A stretch of 64,000 bases of DNA from Terasakiispira papahanaumokuakeensis (GTDB taxonomy: Bacteria; Pseudomonadota; Gammaproteobacteria; Pseudomonadales; Halomonadaceae). Of this stretch, positions 1 through 7,860 are shown in pieces. The stretch spans positions 620,001 to 684,000 of the forward strand of contig NZ_MDTQ01000001.1 of NCBI RefSeq assembly GCF_001709345.1, in the 5' to 3' direction. Below the pieces are notes generated by a model. It saw only the letters and a program-made list of their open reading frames with translations, was not told the DNA's origin and made no database searches. Within the stretch, counting starts at the first letter, position 1; every line of letters starts with the position of its first letter. The position numbers and the translations under genes were made by a program.

Positions 1-194
1 TCGGCGTAATGCTCTGTGGCCAATAATTCAGAGACTTCTTCGGCCGCTTCTCGTTGTTCATCGCTTGCCTGCAGCGAAGCATGAGCCAATGCGGGTAGGC
101 ATAAAATAGTGACCAGAAGACAGCGCCAGAATGCCTGTTTCTGCTGCTCGATGAAGGACCTAAAATGAGTAGAGCGCGATAGGGGCGCGGGCAT
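1..194 (-). CDS. Tail-specific protease Prc/CtpA-like, N-terminal fragment
   Basis: The reverse strand reads from an ATG at 192-194 off the left edge of the window, so only about the first 64 residues are present. After about 25 residues comes a hydrophobic stretch (CLLVTILCLPALAHA) that looks like a signal peptide. It is followed by SDEQREAAEEVSELLATEHY, which resembles the start of the mature region of periplasmic C-terminal processing proteases (Prc/Tsp). A ribosome-binding site AAGGAG lies 10 bases upstream of the ATG. The PDZ and Ser-Lys catalytic parts would lie outside the window, so the name is an inference from the N-terminus only. It is transcribed divergently from apeB. Confidence 0.6.
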   Translation of the reverse strand, partial: MPAPLSRSTHFRSFIEQQKQAFWRCLLVTILCLPALAHASLQASDEQREAAEEVSELLATEHYA

Positions 195-571
195 GCGGGG
201 TCAACTCCTTGGTTCCATGTCGGACGGGCTTGGCTGCCGAGTTGTGACAGCTCTTTTGCGTCCGGTATCAACGGATTACAGGGTTAGAATAACGGAAACT
301 ATTACTAATGCACCAATGACGTCGCATTTTTCCGTTAATTTTTACGTTTTATGGCCCGATAATGAACATCTTGCGCTTTGAATGCATCTGTTCGCCTATC
401 GTTTTGACTTGGGCGCATGGCTATCTATGATAGCGTCTTGGCATTGAGGTTCCCTGTGGTCTGAAATGTGTGCGTAACGTGTGACGTGCGACTGGGTGAT
501 CTTTAATGTGGGAGCCTTAGAGGTTTGATCATCCGCGCTCAACTTAGAAGTAGGCGCTTGAGGAGTAGTCA
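195..571. promoter_or_regulatory. Divergent intergenic region prc-like / apeB
   Basis: No credible gene is seen here. On the + strand, TTAATT (335-340) and GATAAT (358-363) are 17 bases apart and could be a weak promoter for apeB, with a long leader to the start at 572. An inverted pair, AACGGAAA (291-298) and TTTCCGTT (329-336), lies just upstream of and overlapping the putative -35. The apeB ribosome-binding site is GAGGAG about 8 bases before its ATG. Confidence 0.25.
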
Positions 572-1861
572 ATGATTGATCGTGATCCTTTTAATACCGG
601 TTTGAAGGCTTTTTTAGCCGCATCGCCTTCACCTTATCAGGCGGTGACGTCGATGGAGGCGGCTTTATCTCAAGCGGGTTTTCAAGCGCTCGACGAGGGT
701 GACGAATGGCGCCTAATGCCAGGCCAGGGCTACTACGTCGTGAGAGGTGGGAGCTCGTTGATCGCCTTTCGTGTCGGGCTGGGCGACATCGTGAGTCAAG
801 GTGTTCGGATGGTGGGGGCGCATACGGATAGCCCTTGTTTAAAAGTAAAACCTAATCCAGAGCTCACGCGAGAGGGGATGCTACAGCTGGGGGTTGAGGT
901 TTACGGAGGCGCCTTGCTGGCGCCGTGGTTTGATCGAGATTTATCTTTGGCTGGCCGAGTTTATTATCGTGCGCCGGGAGAGTCGTTACCGGTATCTGCA
1001 TTATTGGATTTCGAACGGCCGATTGCCTTGATTCCGAGTTTGGCGATTCATTTGAATCGTGAGGTGAATAAAGGGCTGGAAATCAATGCGCAATTGCATT
1101 TGCCCCCCGTCATTCAGCAGGCTTGCGACGGTTTTGATTTCCGGGATTTATTAAAAGATGAGTTGAGCCAACAGGGCTATGTCGTCGATCAGGTGGTGGA
1201 TTACGATCTCTTCTTTTATGACACTCAGGCACCGGCAAGTGTTGGGCTGGATGAGAGTCTGTTGACCAGTGCACGCTTGGATAACTTGTTGTCCTGCTGG
1301 ACTGGGCTTCAGGCGCTATGTCAGACCACTACGGATCAAACAGCGCTGTTAGTGTGTACGGATCACGAGGAGGTTGGCAGTGCTTCCGCAGTGGGTGCCG
1401 AAGGGCCATTTTTAGAAAGCGTTTTACGTCGGTTAGCCGGCGGTGAAACCGACTATCAGCGTTTGATTCATCATTCCTTGCTTATTTCCTGTGACAATGC
1501 CCATGCCATTCACCCTAACTACCGTGATCGGCATGATGAGCGCCATGGTCCTCAGCTGAATGCGGGGCCTGTGATCAAGGTGAATGCCAACCAGCGTTAT
1601 GCTTCGACCAGTGAGACCAGTGCTTTATTCCGCGAGTACTGCCGTGAAGCAGGGGTGCCGGTGCAGAGCTTTGTGGTGAGGTCTGACATGGGCTGTGGCA
1701 GTACCATCGGCCCGATCAGCTCAACTCAGCTGGGTGTTCGTACCGTTGATGTGGGAGCCCCGCAATGGGCCATGCACTCGATTCGAGAAGTGTGTGGTCG
1801 AGATGATGCCTGGTACTTGGCCCGTGCGTTAGAGGTGTTCATGCAAAGTCGCGAATGTTGA
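572..1861 (+). CDS. apeB: M18 family aminopeptidase ApeB
   Basis: This is a 429-residue cytosolic metallo-aminopeptidase of the M18 (aspartyl aminopeptidase) family, at the usual length. It removes N-terminal residues, classically acidic ones, from peptides. Metal and catalytic motifs are visible in family order: GAHTDSP with His84 and Asp86, an LDNL aspartate near 235, DHEEVGS near 265 with the paired glutamates, HAIHPNY near 310, and a C-terminal MHSIRE histidine near 405. The central MGCGSTIGP segment is also typical. The start is an ATG behind GAGGAG. It stands alone as a transcription unit, followed by a terminator. Confidence 0.93.
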   Translation: MIDRDPFNTGLKAFLAASPSPYQAVTSMEAALSQAGFQALDEGDEWRLMPGQGYYVVRGGSSLIAFRVGLGDIVSQGVRMVGAHTDSPCLKVKPNPELTREGMLQLGVEVYGGALLAPWFDRDLSLAGRVYYRAPGESLPVSALLDFERPIALIPSLAIHLNREVNKGLEINAQLHLPPVIQQACDGFDFRDLLKDELSQQGYVVDQVVDYDLFFYDTQAPASVGLDESLLTSARLDNLLSCWTGLQALCQTTTDQTALLVCTDHEEVGSASAVGAEGPFLESVLRRLAGGETDYQRLIHHSLLISCDNAHAIHPNYRDRHDERHGPQLNAGPVIKVNANQRYASTSETSALFREYCREAGVPVQSFVVRSDMGCGSTIGPISSTQLGVRTVDVGAPQWAMHSIREVCGRDDAWYLARALEVFMQSREC

Positions 1862-1868
1862 ACGGGTT

Positions 1869-1897
1869 GATCAAAACGTCAGTGCCGATCAAAACGT
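1869..1897. repeat. 18-bp-period direct repeat after apeB
   Basis: The 11-mer GATCAAAACGT occurs at 1869-1879 and again at 1887-1897, exactly 18 bases apart and beginning 8 bases after the apeB stop codon. It is one of several short tandem repeats near gene ends in this window. Confidence 0.6.
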
Positions 1898-1911
1898 GAT
1901 CTACAATGGAG

Positions 1912-1936
1912 GCAGGACTGATTGTCCTGCTTTTTT
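1912..1936 (+). terminator. Intrinsic terminator of apeB
   Basis: The arms GCAGGAC (1912-1918) and GTCCTGC (1924-1930) form a 7-bp stem with a 5-base loop, followed directly by six T residues. It lies about 50 bases after the apeB stop. Confidence 0.85.
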
Positions 1937-2200
1937 GATGCCATCTGCTTGTATAGCTATTAACTTGTATTTGGTTGGTATGTTTTTATTTTGTTCTGTT
2001 CAGATTTCATACTATGCTGACCAAGATGTGTTGAAGGTGTGCTTTCCCTTTTGCTTCTCATCGCTGCCGCTTATTTTTTAGGTTAAGGCGGCGAGGTAAG
2101 GTTTGGCGCTGAGATTGAGTTGCGAGGTTTTTGGTGCTTGAGATCAAAAAGTAAATACATCCAATCATACCGTTAGTGGTGTTGTCATCTGACCGGGGAT
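1937..2200. other. AT-rich intergenic region before the PAS chemoreceptor
   Basis: This stretch is clearly more AT-rich than its surroundings and holds no convincing coding sequence. It must contain the promoter of the downstream chemoreceptor, but no clear -35/-10 pair stands out. Confidence 0.3.
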
Positions 2201-2209
2201 ATGTGGCCT

Positions 2210-3532
2210 ATGGCACTTTGGACTAAAAAGCAGGATGCGTATATTCGTCAGTTAGAGGCGCAGCTGTATAGCCTTAAAGCCAAGGATCAGGCCATTGAAT
2301 CTGCAATGCTCGTTATCGAGTTTTCTCCTGAGGGGAGTATTCGTTATATCAATGCTCGTTTATTGAACCTGATGGGGTATCAGGAAAGTGAGTTAATCGG
2401 GAAGCCACACCGCTTGTTGTGTCCAGAAGCGGTCATGAATGAACGTGATTATCAACAGTTCTGGAATCGCTTAAGGCAAGGTGAATCGATTAGTGGCACT
2501 TTCCCCAGGCGAGATGTTCATGATCAAACGTTATGGTTAGAAGGGAGTTATCTGCCGATCAAAGATGAGCAAGGACGTGTGACCGGAGTGCTCAAGCATG
2601 CCTCTGATGTGACACAGCAAACTCAACAGCAGATGACCCATCAAAGTGTGTTTGAGGCGTTGGATAAGGCCATGGCGATTATCGAGTTTGATATTGAAGG
2701 CCATGTCTTGACCGCGAACCAGAACTTTTTATCGGCGATGGGATATTCCTTGAGCCAACTGAAAGGGCAATCCCATCGTATTTTTTGTACCCCGGAAGCG
2801 GTCGCCAGCGATGACTACCAGCATTTCTGGTCTCAGTTACGGCGAGGACAGTTTGTCTCTGGGCGCTTCCAACGAATTGCTCAAGATGGACGTAGCGTTT
2901 GGCTGGAAGCCAGTTATAACCCCGTGATTAGCGCTTCTGGCCAGGTGTTGAAGATTGTGAAATTTGCAACCGACATCAGTGCTGAAGTTGATCAGCAGCA
3001 AGCCGAATCACAAGCGGCACACATGGCTTATGAAGTGTCATTGCAGACTCAAACGACGGCTCTACAAGGGGTTGGCAGTTTGAAGCAGTTAACAGCGTCT
3101 TTTAACCAGTTGTTTGCTGATATGCGAGAGCAGTCTCAGGAAGTGACTCGATTAGCCGAAGCTTCCGCTGAAATCGGTCAAATTCTCGGGACGATTGACA
3201 GTATTGCCGAGCAAACCAACTTACTGGCATTAAATGCAGCGATTGAGGCGGCTCGGGCGGGAGACAGTGGGCGAGGCTTTGCGGTGGTGGCGGATGAAGT
3301 ACGACAGCTGTCATTGCGCACTGCAGCATCAACCCGTGAAGTGAGTAAGGTGGTGGTGCAGAACCGAGAGCTGAACTCACAAGTTGTTGAGCGTATTCAA
3401 AGTAGTTTGTCTTATGCGGATATTGCCTCTGAGCATGTCGCCCAGGTTGAGTTTGCAATCACTGATATTCAGAAAGGCGCTGACCAGGTTGTCTCAGCGA
3501 TCAGTGCTTTTTCTAATACCTTATCCCATTGA
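2210..3532 (+). CDS. Soluble PAS-PAS methyl-accepting chemotaxis protein (BdlA-like)
   Basis: This cytoplasmic chemoreceptor has two tandem PAS domains (about residues 30-135 and 150-255). Each ends in a WLE(A/G)SY plus T/S-D-(V/I) segment typical of PAS-PAC sensors. They are followed by an MCP signalling domain whose hairpin tip includes [19 protein letters not shown] near residue 335 and [12 protein letters not shown]. No transmembrane segment is present. This architecture and length match Pseudomonas BdlA, a biofilm-dispersion receptor linked to c-di-GMP, so a role in energy or redox taxis or dispersal is inferred. Two in-frame ATGs exist (2201 and 2210). GGGGAT at 2195-2200 is too close to the first, so the second is chosen. 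No che genes are nearby. Confidence 0.88.
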   Translation: MALWTKKQDAYIRQLEAQLYSLKAKDQAIESAMLVIEFSPEGSIRYINARLLNLMGYQESELIGKPHRLLCPEAVMNERDYQQFWNRLRQGESISGTFPRRDVHDQTLWLEGSYLPIKDEQGRVTGVLKHASDVTQQTQQQMTHQSVFEALDKAMAIIEFDIEGHVLTANQNFLSAMGYSLSQLKGQSHRIFCTPEAVASDDYQHFWSQLRRGQFVSGRFQRIAQDGRSVWLEASYNPVISASGQVLKIVKFATDISAEVDQQQAESQAAHMAYEVSLQTQTTALQGVGSLKQLTASFNQLFADMREQSQEVTRLAEASAEIGQILGTIDSIAEQTNLLALNAAIEAARAGDSGRGFAVVADEVRQLSLRTAASTREVSKVVVQNRELNSQVVERIQSSLSYADIASEHVAQVEFAITDIQKGADQVVSAISAFSNTLSH

Positions 3533-3555
3533 GGGGGTCTCTACTTTGTATGAAT

Positions 3556-3581
3556 AAATCCCGGCCTTAGGCCGGGATTTT
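3556..3581. terminator. Bidirectional terminator between chemoreceptor and catalase
   Basis: The arms at 3556-3566 (AAATCCCGGCC) and 3570-3580 form a perfect 11-bp stem with a 3-base loop. A/T-rich flanks at both ends suit termination from both convergent genes. Confidence 0.9.
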
Positions 3582-3611
3582 GGGTTTTATGGGTGATGTC
3601 CGCTGAAAGGG

Positions 3612-5057
3612 TTAAGCCTGAGTCAAGGCGGTACGTACCCCTTGACCATAAGCGGGATCGATTTGGTCAAAAAGCCCAATCTGACGTTCAATAATGTCGT
3701 CAGGCACCCCAGCCATTGCCGCTGCAATATTGCGATAGAGCCGCGTTTTCTGCTCGTCGCTGAATAATTGCCACAAGGCTCTAGGTTGGCTGAAATCATC
3801 ATTGCCTTCACGATGATCATAACGATCAGCATCGCCAGAGAGAGCTAAAGGCGGTTCGGCAACGTCGGGTCGAGCGACCGCGCCATTAAAAGAATTGGGT
3901 TCATAGTAGGCATCTGACTGGCCGCTTTGGTGGCCCATAAAATTCATTTGGCCATCCATGTGATAGTGGTGTACCGGACATTTGGGCTGGTTGACGGGCA
4001 AGGCTTCGTAGTGAGTCCCTAAGCGATAGCGGTGAGCGTCGGCGTAGCTGAAAAGGCGTGCTTGTAGCACCTTGTCAGGCGAGAAGCCTATACCGGGCAC
4101 CACATTGGATGGCGACATGGCCAGCTGCTCGATTTCTGCAAAGTAATTGTCTGGATTACGATTGAGCGTTAATTCGCCAACCTCAATGAGTGGATAGTCG
4201 CTATGAGGCCAGACCTTGGTCAGGTCAAAGGGGTTGTATGGGGTGGTCTCGGCGTCTGCTTCTGGCATGACTTGAACGTGTAAGGTCCACTTCGGGTATT
4301 GGCCTTTTTCGATACTGCCGAAAAGGTCTTCTTGGGTTGATTCTCGGGTCTGGCCGACGATGTTGGCTGCCTCTTCATTGGTCCAGTGCTGATGGCCTTG
4401 CTGTGTTTTGAAGTGAAACTTAACCCAGAAGCGCTCACCATCATCATTCCAGAATGAGAAGGTGTGTGAGCCATAGCCATTCATATGGCGGATGTCGGTG
4501 GGTAAGCCGCGATCGGACATTAAGATCGTGACCTGGTGAAGGGATTCTGGTGATAAGGACCAGAAATCCCACATCGCGGTTGGAGAGCGTAAGTGAGTGC
4601 GTGGATGTCGTTTTTGAGTGTGAATGAAGTCAGGGAATTTCAGTGGGTCGCGGATAAAGAATACCGGCGTGTTATTGCCCACTAGGTCCCAGTTACCTTC
4701 TTCCGTATAGAATTTGACGGCAAAGCCGCGCACATCACGCTCTGCATCGGCAGCTCCCAGTTCACCTGCCACGGTTGAAAAGCGGGTGATAACAGGCGTT
4801 TGCTTGCCTACTTCACTGAATAAACGAGCCCGAGTATAGCGGCTGATATCTTGGGTCACGGTGAAAGTGCCATAAGCTCCCCAACCTTTGGCATGAACAA
4901 CGCGCTCGGGAATGCGTTCGCGGTTCTGGTGAGCCAGTTTTTCGAGGAGTTGCCAATCTTGCATTAATACGGGACCGCGAGGGCCGGCCGTCAAACTGTT
5001 CTGGTTGTCGGCAATTGGGGCACCGGCAGTGGTGGTATGGTATGGACACTGGCTCAT
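3612..5057 (-). CDS. katA: Monofunctional haem catalase KatA-type
   Basis: This 481-residue catalase breaks hydrogen peroxide into water and oxygen. It is at the usual size for small-subunit clade 3 enzymes. Visible residues are the distal-haem His55 in [12 protein letters not shown], the active-site Asn128 in [13 protein letters not shown], and the proximal haem ligand Tyr338 in [14 protein letters not shown]. The reading frame also allows an ATG five codons earlier (5072). However, GAGGAA overlaps that first ATG and sits 8 bases before the ATG at 5055-5057, so the downstream start is preferred. No signal peptide is seen, implying a cytoplasmic enzyme. It is monocistronic and converges on the PAS chemoreceptor. 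Confidence 0.95.
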   Translation of the reverse strand: MSQCPYHTTTAGAPIADNQNSLTAGPRGPVLMQDWQLLEKLAHQNRERIPERVVHAKGWGAYGTFTVTQDISRYTRARLFSEVGKQTPVITRFSTVAGELGAADAERDVRGFAVKFYTEEGNWDLVGNNTPVFFIRDPLKFPDFIHTQKRHPRTHLRSPTAMWDFWSLSPESLHQVTILMSDRGLPTDIRHMNGYGSHTFSFWNDDGERFWVKFHFKTQQGHQHWTNEEAANIVGQTRESTQEDLFGSIEKGQYPKWTLHVQVMPEADAETTPYNPFDLTKVWPHSDYPLIEVGELTLNRNPDNYFAEIEQLAMSPSNVVPGIGFSPDKVLQARLFSYADAHRYRLGTHYEALPVNQPKCPVHHYHMDGQMNFMGHQSGQSDAYYEPNSFNGAVARPDVAEPPLALSGDADRYDHREGNDDFSQPRALWQLFSDEQKTRLYRNIAAAMAGVPDDIIERQIGLFDQIDPAYGQGVRTALTQA

Positions 5058-5433
5058 GGCGGTATTCCTCATCGTTGATAGTCACGGTCGTGCTGGCTGA
5101 ACTGATGGCATCAGCATAGATGAGGCGAGTGAGCAAGGGATAACGAATTAAGTTTATCGGGGTGGTTGTTTTTGACTATTAAGGGCTCTTAGATTTAATT
5201 TAAAAACTATAAACTACACATTTGCTTTCGCCTAATCGCTTCTGTCAGTACTTTCAGCGCGTGACCATAACGACTTGCGACCCGACGCTTGAGGTGAGGC
5301 GATGTCGCCGGTTTAGAGGGTGCAGAGACTTTGATTGTTCGATCGTGGATTGCTAGATCGTGGGCGACGGGATCATCGCATAGGAGGCTGTGAAGACAGT
5401 GGGCGAAGGTGATTTCGTTATAACATGGGTCAT
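5058..5433. other. Intergenic region upstream of katA with 15-bp tandem repeat
   Basis: No gene is supported here. Upstream of katA there is an interrupted dyad GATAA (5139-5143)/TTATC (5154-5158). I could not make a convincing OxyR site from it. At 5335-5364 two 15-bp units (TTGTTCGATCGTGGA and TTGCTAGATCGTGGG, 12 of 15 identical) stand in tandem, and a third weaker copy runs to 5379. Confidence 0.4.
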
Positions 5434-5466
5434 AAAAAAAGCCCGCTTATGAATAAGCGGGCTTTT
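5434..5466 (-). terminator. Terminator of the tRNA-Met/Asn/Asn operon
   Basis: GCCCGCTTAT (5441-5450) pairs with ATAAGCGGGC (5453-5462). On the reverse strand the hairpin is followed by a run of U (the A run at 5434-5440). It lies a few bases after the last tRNA-Asn gene. Confidence 0.88.
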
Positions 5467-5472
5467 AGAATT

Positions 5473-5548
5473 TGGCTCCTCGAGCAGGACTCGAACCTGC
5501 GACCAATTGATTAACAGTCAACTGCTCTACCAACTGAGCTATCGAGGA
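5473..5548 (-). tRNA. tRNA-Asn(GTT), copy 2 of the cluster
   Basis: The reverse strand folds as a 76-base cloverleaf including an encoded CCA end. The anticodon loop TGTTAAT carries GTT (Asn). The acceptor stem is TCCTCGA/TCGAGGA. The D arm, anticodon arm and T arm are base-for-base the same as in the neighbouring tRNA-Asn; only the acceptor stem differs. Confidence 0.96.
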
Positions 5549-5552
5549 TTAG

Positions 5553-5628
5553 TGGCTCCCTGGGCAGGACTCGAACCTGCGACCAATTGATTAACAGTCA
5601 ACTGCTCTACCAACTGAGCTACCAGGGA
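5553..5628 (-). tRNA. tRNA-Asn(GTT), copy 1 of the cluster
   Basis: This is a 76-base cloverleaf with encoded CCA and anticodon GTT. The acceptor stem is TCCCTGG/CCAGGGA, differing from its tandem neighbour by compensated changes. Only 4 bases separate the two genes, so they are surely processed from one transcript together with the upstream tRNA-Met. Confidence 0.96.
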
Positions 5629-5729
5629 ACATCTCAAGGTTGGTGCGCATTATAGGCATGGCATTTTTTATGTCAAGCCTTTGTCACCTTTGATCTTTTC
5701 GATCATCTCTCCACTTGAAAAGAGAGTGT

Positions 5730-5806
5730 TGGTGGCTATGCCCTGATTCGAACAGGGGACCCCATCATTATGAGTGATGTGCTCTAACCAGCTGAGCTAC
5801 ATAGCC
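5730..5806 (-). tRNA. Elongator tRNA-Met(CAT)
   Basis: This is a 77-base cloverleaf with encoded CCA. The acceptor stem is GGCTATG/CATAGCC and the anticodon loop CTCATAA holds CAT. The anticodon arm (ATCACTCATAATGAT) is the same as I recall for E. coli elongator tRNA-Met, which argues against initiator tRNA or the lysidine-modified tRNA-Ile. It is the first gene of the three-tRNA transcript. Confidence 0.93.
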
Positions 5807-5998
5807 CCGACAACGGAGACGCATTATACGTATTCTTTTGAGGGTTGCAACTACTTGTTTAAAAAAGTTTTTCGGCCGGTGTTTCTGCCCTTGTTTCTAA
5901 TTTTTTTCAAGGCCTTACAAGGGCAAAAACGGAGTCGCTTTTATGTGAAGGCTTTTTAGAGCCAAACGCTTTAGGCCCAAACGATTGAGGTGAGAGCT

Positions 5999-6952
5999 CT
6001 AGTCCTGACTGAGGGCTGCTTTGACGGCAGGAAGCGCCGCTTCGCCATTCACTGTTGTGACCCCTTTCAGCCACTGGTCGAGCACGGCGGGGTTGCTTTT
6101 GAGCCAAGCTTTTGCGGCGACCATGGGCTCCACTTCATGGTACATGATGTCGGCCATGATCTGGTTTTCCATACTCAGTGTGAAAGACAAGTTATTCAAA
6201 AATCGCCCCATATTTTGGCAGTCTTGGCTATAGTGGGCTCGCGTATTCGTATAGACCTTCGCCTCTCCATAGTTGGGGCCAAAGTAGTCATCCCCGTCTT
6301 CTAGGTACGCCATGTCAAATCGCGTGTTCATGGGGTGGGGTTCCCAAGCAAGGAACACAATCCAGTCGTTGTGCTCGGTACTATGTTTCACTTCGGCCAA
6401 CATCCCCGCCTCACTAGATTCAATGAGGTTGAACCGCTTCAAATCGAAGGCGTTGTCATCAATCATGGATTGAATGATGCGGTTACCATCGTTGCCAGCC
6501 TCAATGCCATAAATACGCCCGTTAAATTGACGTCGATGTTCTGCCAGGTCGCTGAATGAATGAACCCCGGCGTCATAAACATATTGAGGGACGGCAAGCG
6601 TGTATTTCGCCCCTGTCAGATTCGCTCTAATTGTTTCGACAGTGCCCTTTTGGGTGTAAGGCTCGATAATGCTGGCCATTGACGGCATCCAATTACCCAG
6701 AAAGACGTCGAAGTCATGATTTTCTAAGCCGGCGTAGGCAATCGGAACCGAGACCGTCTGACTGGTCGTCTGATAGCCCATAGCCTCTAGTACCCAGCGG
6801 CTGGTGGCGGTTGTCGCGGTGATATCAGTCCAACCTACTTCTGCAAAATCAACGGTTTGGCATTGTTGAGGGATTTCGCTAGCCCATGTTGGCGTAGCGA
6901 GCATCAATGTGGCGGCGCTGATTAAGGTTGTGGTTAATCGCTTATCTTTCAT
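5999..6952 (-). CDS. choX: Choline ABC transporter substrate-binding protein ChoX
   Basis: This 317-residue periplasmic protein captures choline (or acetylcholine) for an ABC importer. A signal peptide ends near WAS at residues 23-25. The mature protein resembles Sinorhizobium ChoX. All the aromatic-box residues known to cage choline there have counterparts offset by two: Trp41 and Asp43 in GWTD, Trp88 in LGNWMP, Tyr117, and Trp203 in LAWEPHP. The start has GAGGAA 8 bases upstream. No ATPase or permease gene is adjacent, so it probably docks with a Cbc/ChoVW-type core encoded elsewhere. It is divergent from betIBA, which converts imported choline to glycine betaine. Confidence 0.92.
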   Translation of the reverse strand: MKDKRLTTTLISAATLMLATPTWASEIPQQCQTVDFAEVGWTDITATTATSRWVLEAMGYQTTSQTVSVPIAYAGLENHDFDVFLGNWMPSMASIIEPYTQKGTVETIRANLTGAKYTLAVPQYVYDAGVHSFSDLAEHRRQFNGRIYGIEAGNDGNRIIQSMIDDNAFDLKRFNLIESSEAGMLAEVKHSTEHNDWIVFLAWEPHPMNTRFDMAYLEDGDDYFGPNYGEAKVYTNTRAHYSQDCQNMGRFLNNLSFTLSMENQIMADIMYHEVEPMVAAKAWLKSNPAVLDQWLKGVTTVNGEAALPAVKAALSQD

Positions 6953-7084
6953 CGGTTTGGTTCCTCATTCGCAGAAAAGCCCCAGGCCCGGTTTTGGATC
7001 TATCGCCAGCCGGTATGTTGGCCCCTGGAGATGAATGTGAGCGAATTTTCGATAAATATTTGTTATTAAAATGATGCGCTATTC

Positions 7085-7148
7085 ACTATAGTGTTTTATT
7101 AAATGATTGTTCAACCTTTTCTTGAACGATCAATTAATAAAAGATAAT
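7085..7148. promoter_or_regulatory. Divergent choX/betI promoters with shared inverted repeat (BetI operator candidate)
   Basis: An inverted repeat spans 7104-7132: TGATTGTTCAA and TTGAACGATCA, 11-bp arms with one mismatch and a 7-base spacer. The left arm gives a reverse-strand -35 TTGAAC (7109-7114) with TATAGT (7085-7090) 18 bases away, directed at choX. The right arm gives a forward -35 TTGAAC (7122-7127) with GATAAT (7143-7148) 15 bases away, directed at betI. BetI is a choline-responsive TetR repressor, so this is the natural operator. Confidence 0.6.
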
Positions 7149-7251
7149 CTTGTCCCGTAAGTGGGCATTTGTGGGTCGGGGCCGGCGATGTGAAAACGTC
7201 GAGATATGATAATGTGCCGCCTTCCCCTATCAGCCATCAGGAGATCTCGCT

Positions 7252-7860
7252 GTGCCTAAAGTCGGAATGCAGCCGATTCGTCGTCGTCAGTTAATTGAAG
7301 CTACTTTAATGGCGATTAATGAGTTCGGTTTAGCTGATGCCACCATCATTCGTATTGCGCGAATTGCAGGCGTTTCTAGTGGCATCATTAGTCACTACTT
7401 CGGCGGTAAAGATGGGCTGCTTGAAGCGACGATGCGCTTCATTTTGAGTGAGCTGGGCCGGGCCGTTGCGATGCGCCGCGAGGGGTTGGCTGAGGAGGAT
7501 ATTCGCGGTCATCTCTATGCGATTATCGATGGTAATTTTGATCGCGGACAGCTTGATCCTTCTGTCATGAAAACTTGGTTAGCTTTTTGGTCTTCCAGTA
7601 TGCATCACGCGCCTTTGGCTCGTTTACAGAAGGTCAATGAACGGCGGCTTTATTCTAATTTGTGCTATCAGTTTCGGCGTTGCTTACCTCGAGAAGAGGC
7701 CCAGATGGCGGCCAGTTCTTTGGCCGCAATGATTGATGGTCTATGGCTTAGAGGTGGGCTGAGTGGCGAAGGCGTTGACGTTGATGAATGTCGCCGCTTG
7801 GCGCGTCGTCAGGTTGAATTCTGGTTGGCCCCTGCGACTGTTTTGAAGGAGACGTCATGA
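7252..7860 (+). CDS. betI: Choline-responsive TetR repressor BetI
   Basis: BetI (202 residues, slightly longer than the usual 195-200) represses betaine synthesis genes until choline is present. The N-terminus [18 protein letters not shown] is characteristic of the family. A TetR helix-turn-helix lies at about residues 28-52 ([19 protein letters not shown]), followed by the ligand-binding helical domain. Translation starts at GTG with AGGAG 8 bases upstream. The stop codon overlaps the start of betB in ATGA, so the two are translationally coupled. The likely operator is the inverted repeat at 7104-7132. Confidence 0.95.
   Translation: MPKVGMQPIRRRQLIEATLMAINEFGLADATIIRIARIAGVSSGIISHYFGGKDGLLEATMRFILSELGRAVAMRREGLAEEDIRGHLYAIIDGNFDRGQLDPSVMKTWLAFWSSSMHHAPLARLQKVNERRLYSNLCYQFRRCLPREEAQMAASSLAAMIDGLWLRGGLSGEGVDVDECRRLARRQVEFWLAPATVLKETS

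Noticed and set aside
193-381. 62-codon forward frame next to the left-edge protease gene
   Set aside because: No ribosome-binding site, no recognisable protein character, and it lies in the divergent promoter region.
1896-2081. 61-codon forward frame after apeB
   Set aside because: It runs through the apeB terminator and reflects AT-rich DNA; no ribosome-binding site.
5139-5158. OxyR site upstream of katA
   Set aside because: The GATAA/TTATC dyad does not fit the spaced ATAG/CTAT tetrad pattern of OxyR.
5730-5806. tRNA-Ile with CAT anticodon (lysidine type)
   Set aside because: The anticodon arm matches elongator tRNA-Met and the acceptor stem lacks the usual tRNA-Ile2 pattern.
5774-5959. 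Forward frame over the tRNA-Met gene
   Set aside because: It overlaps a clear tRNA gene on the other strand and has no coding look.
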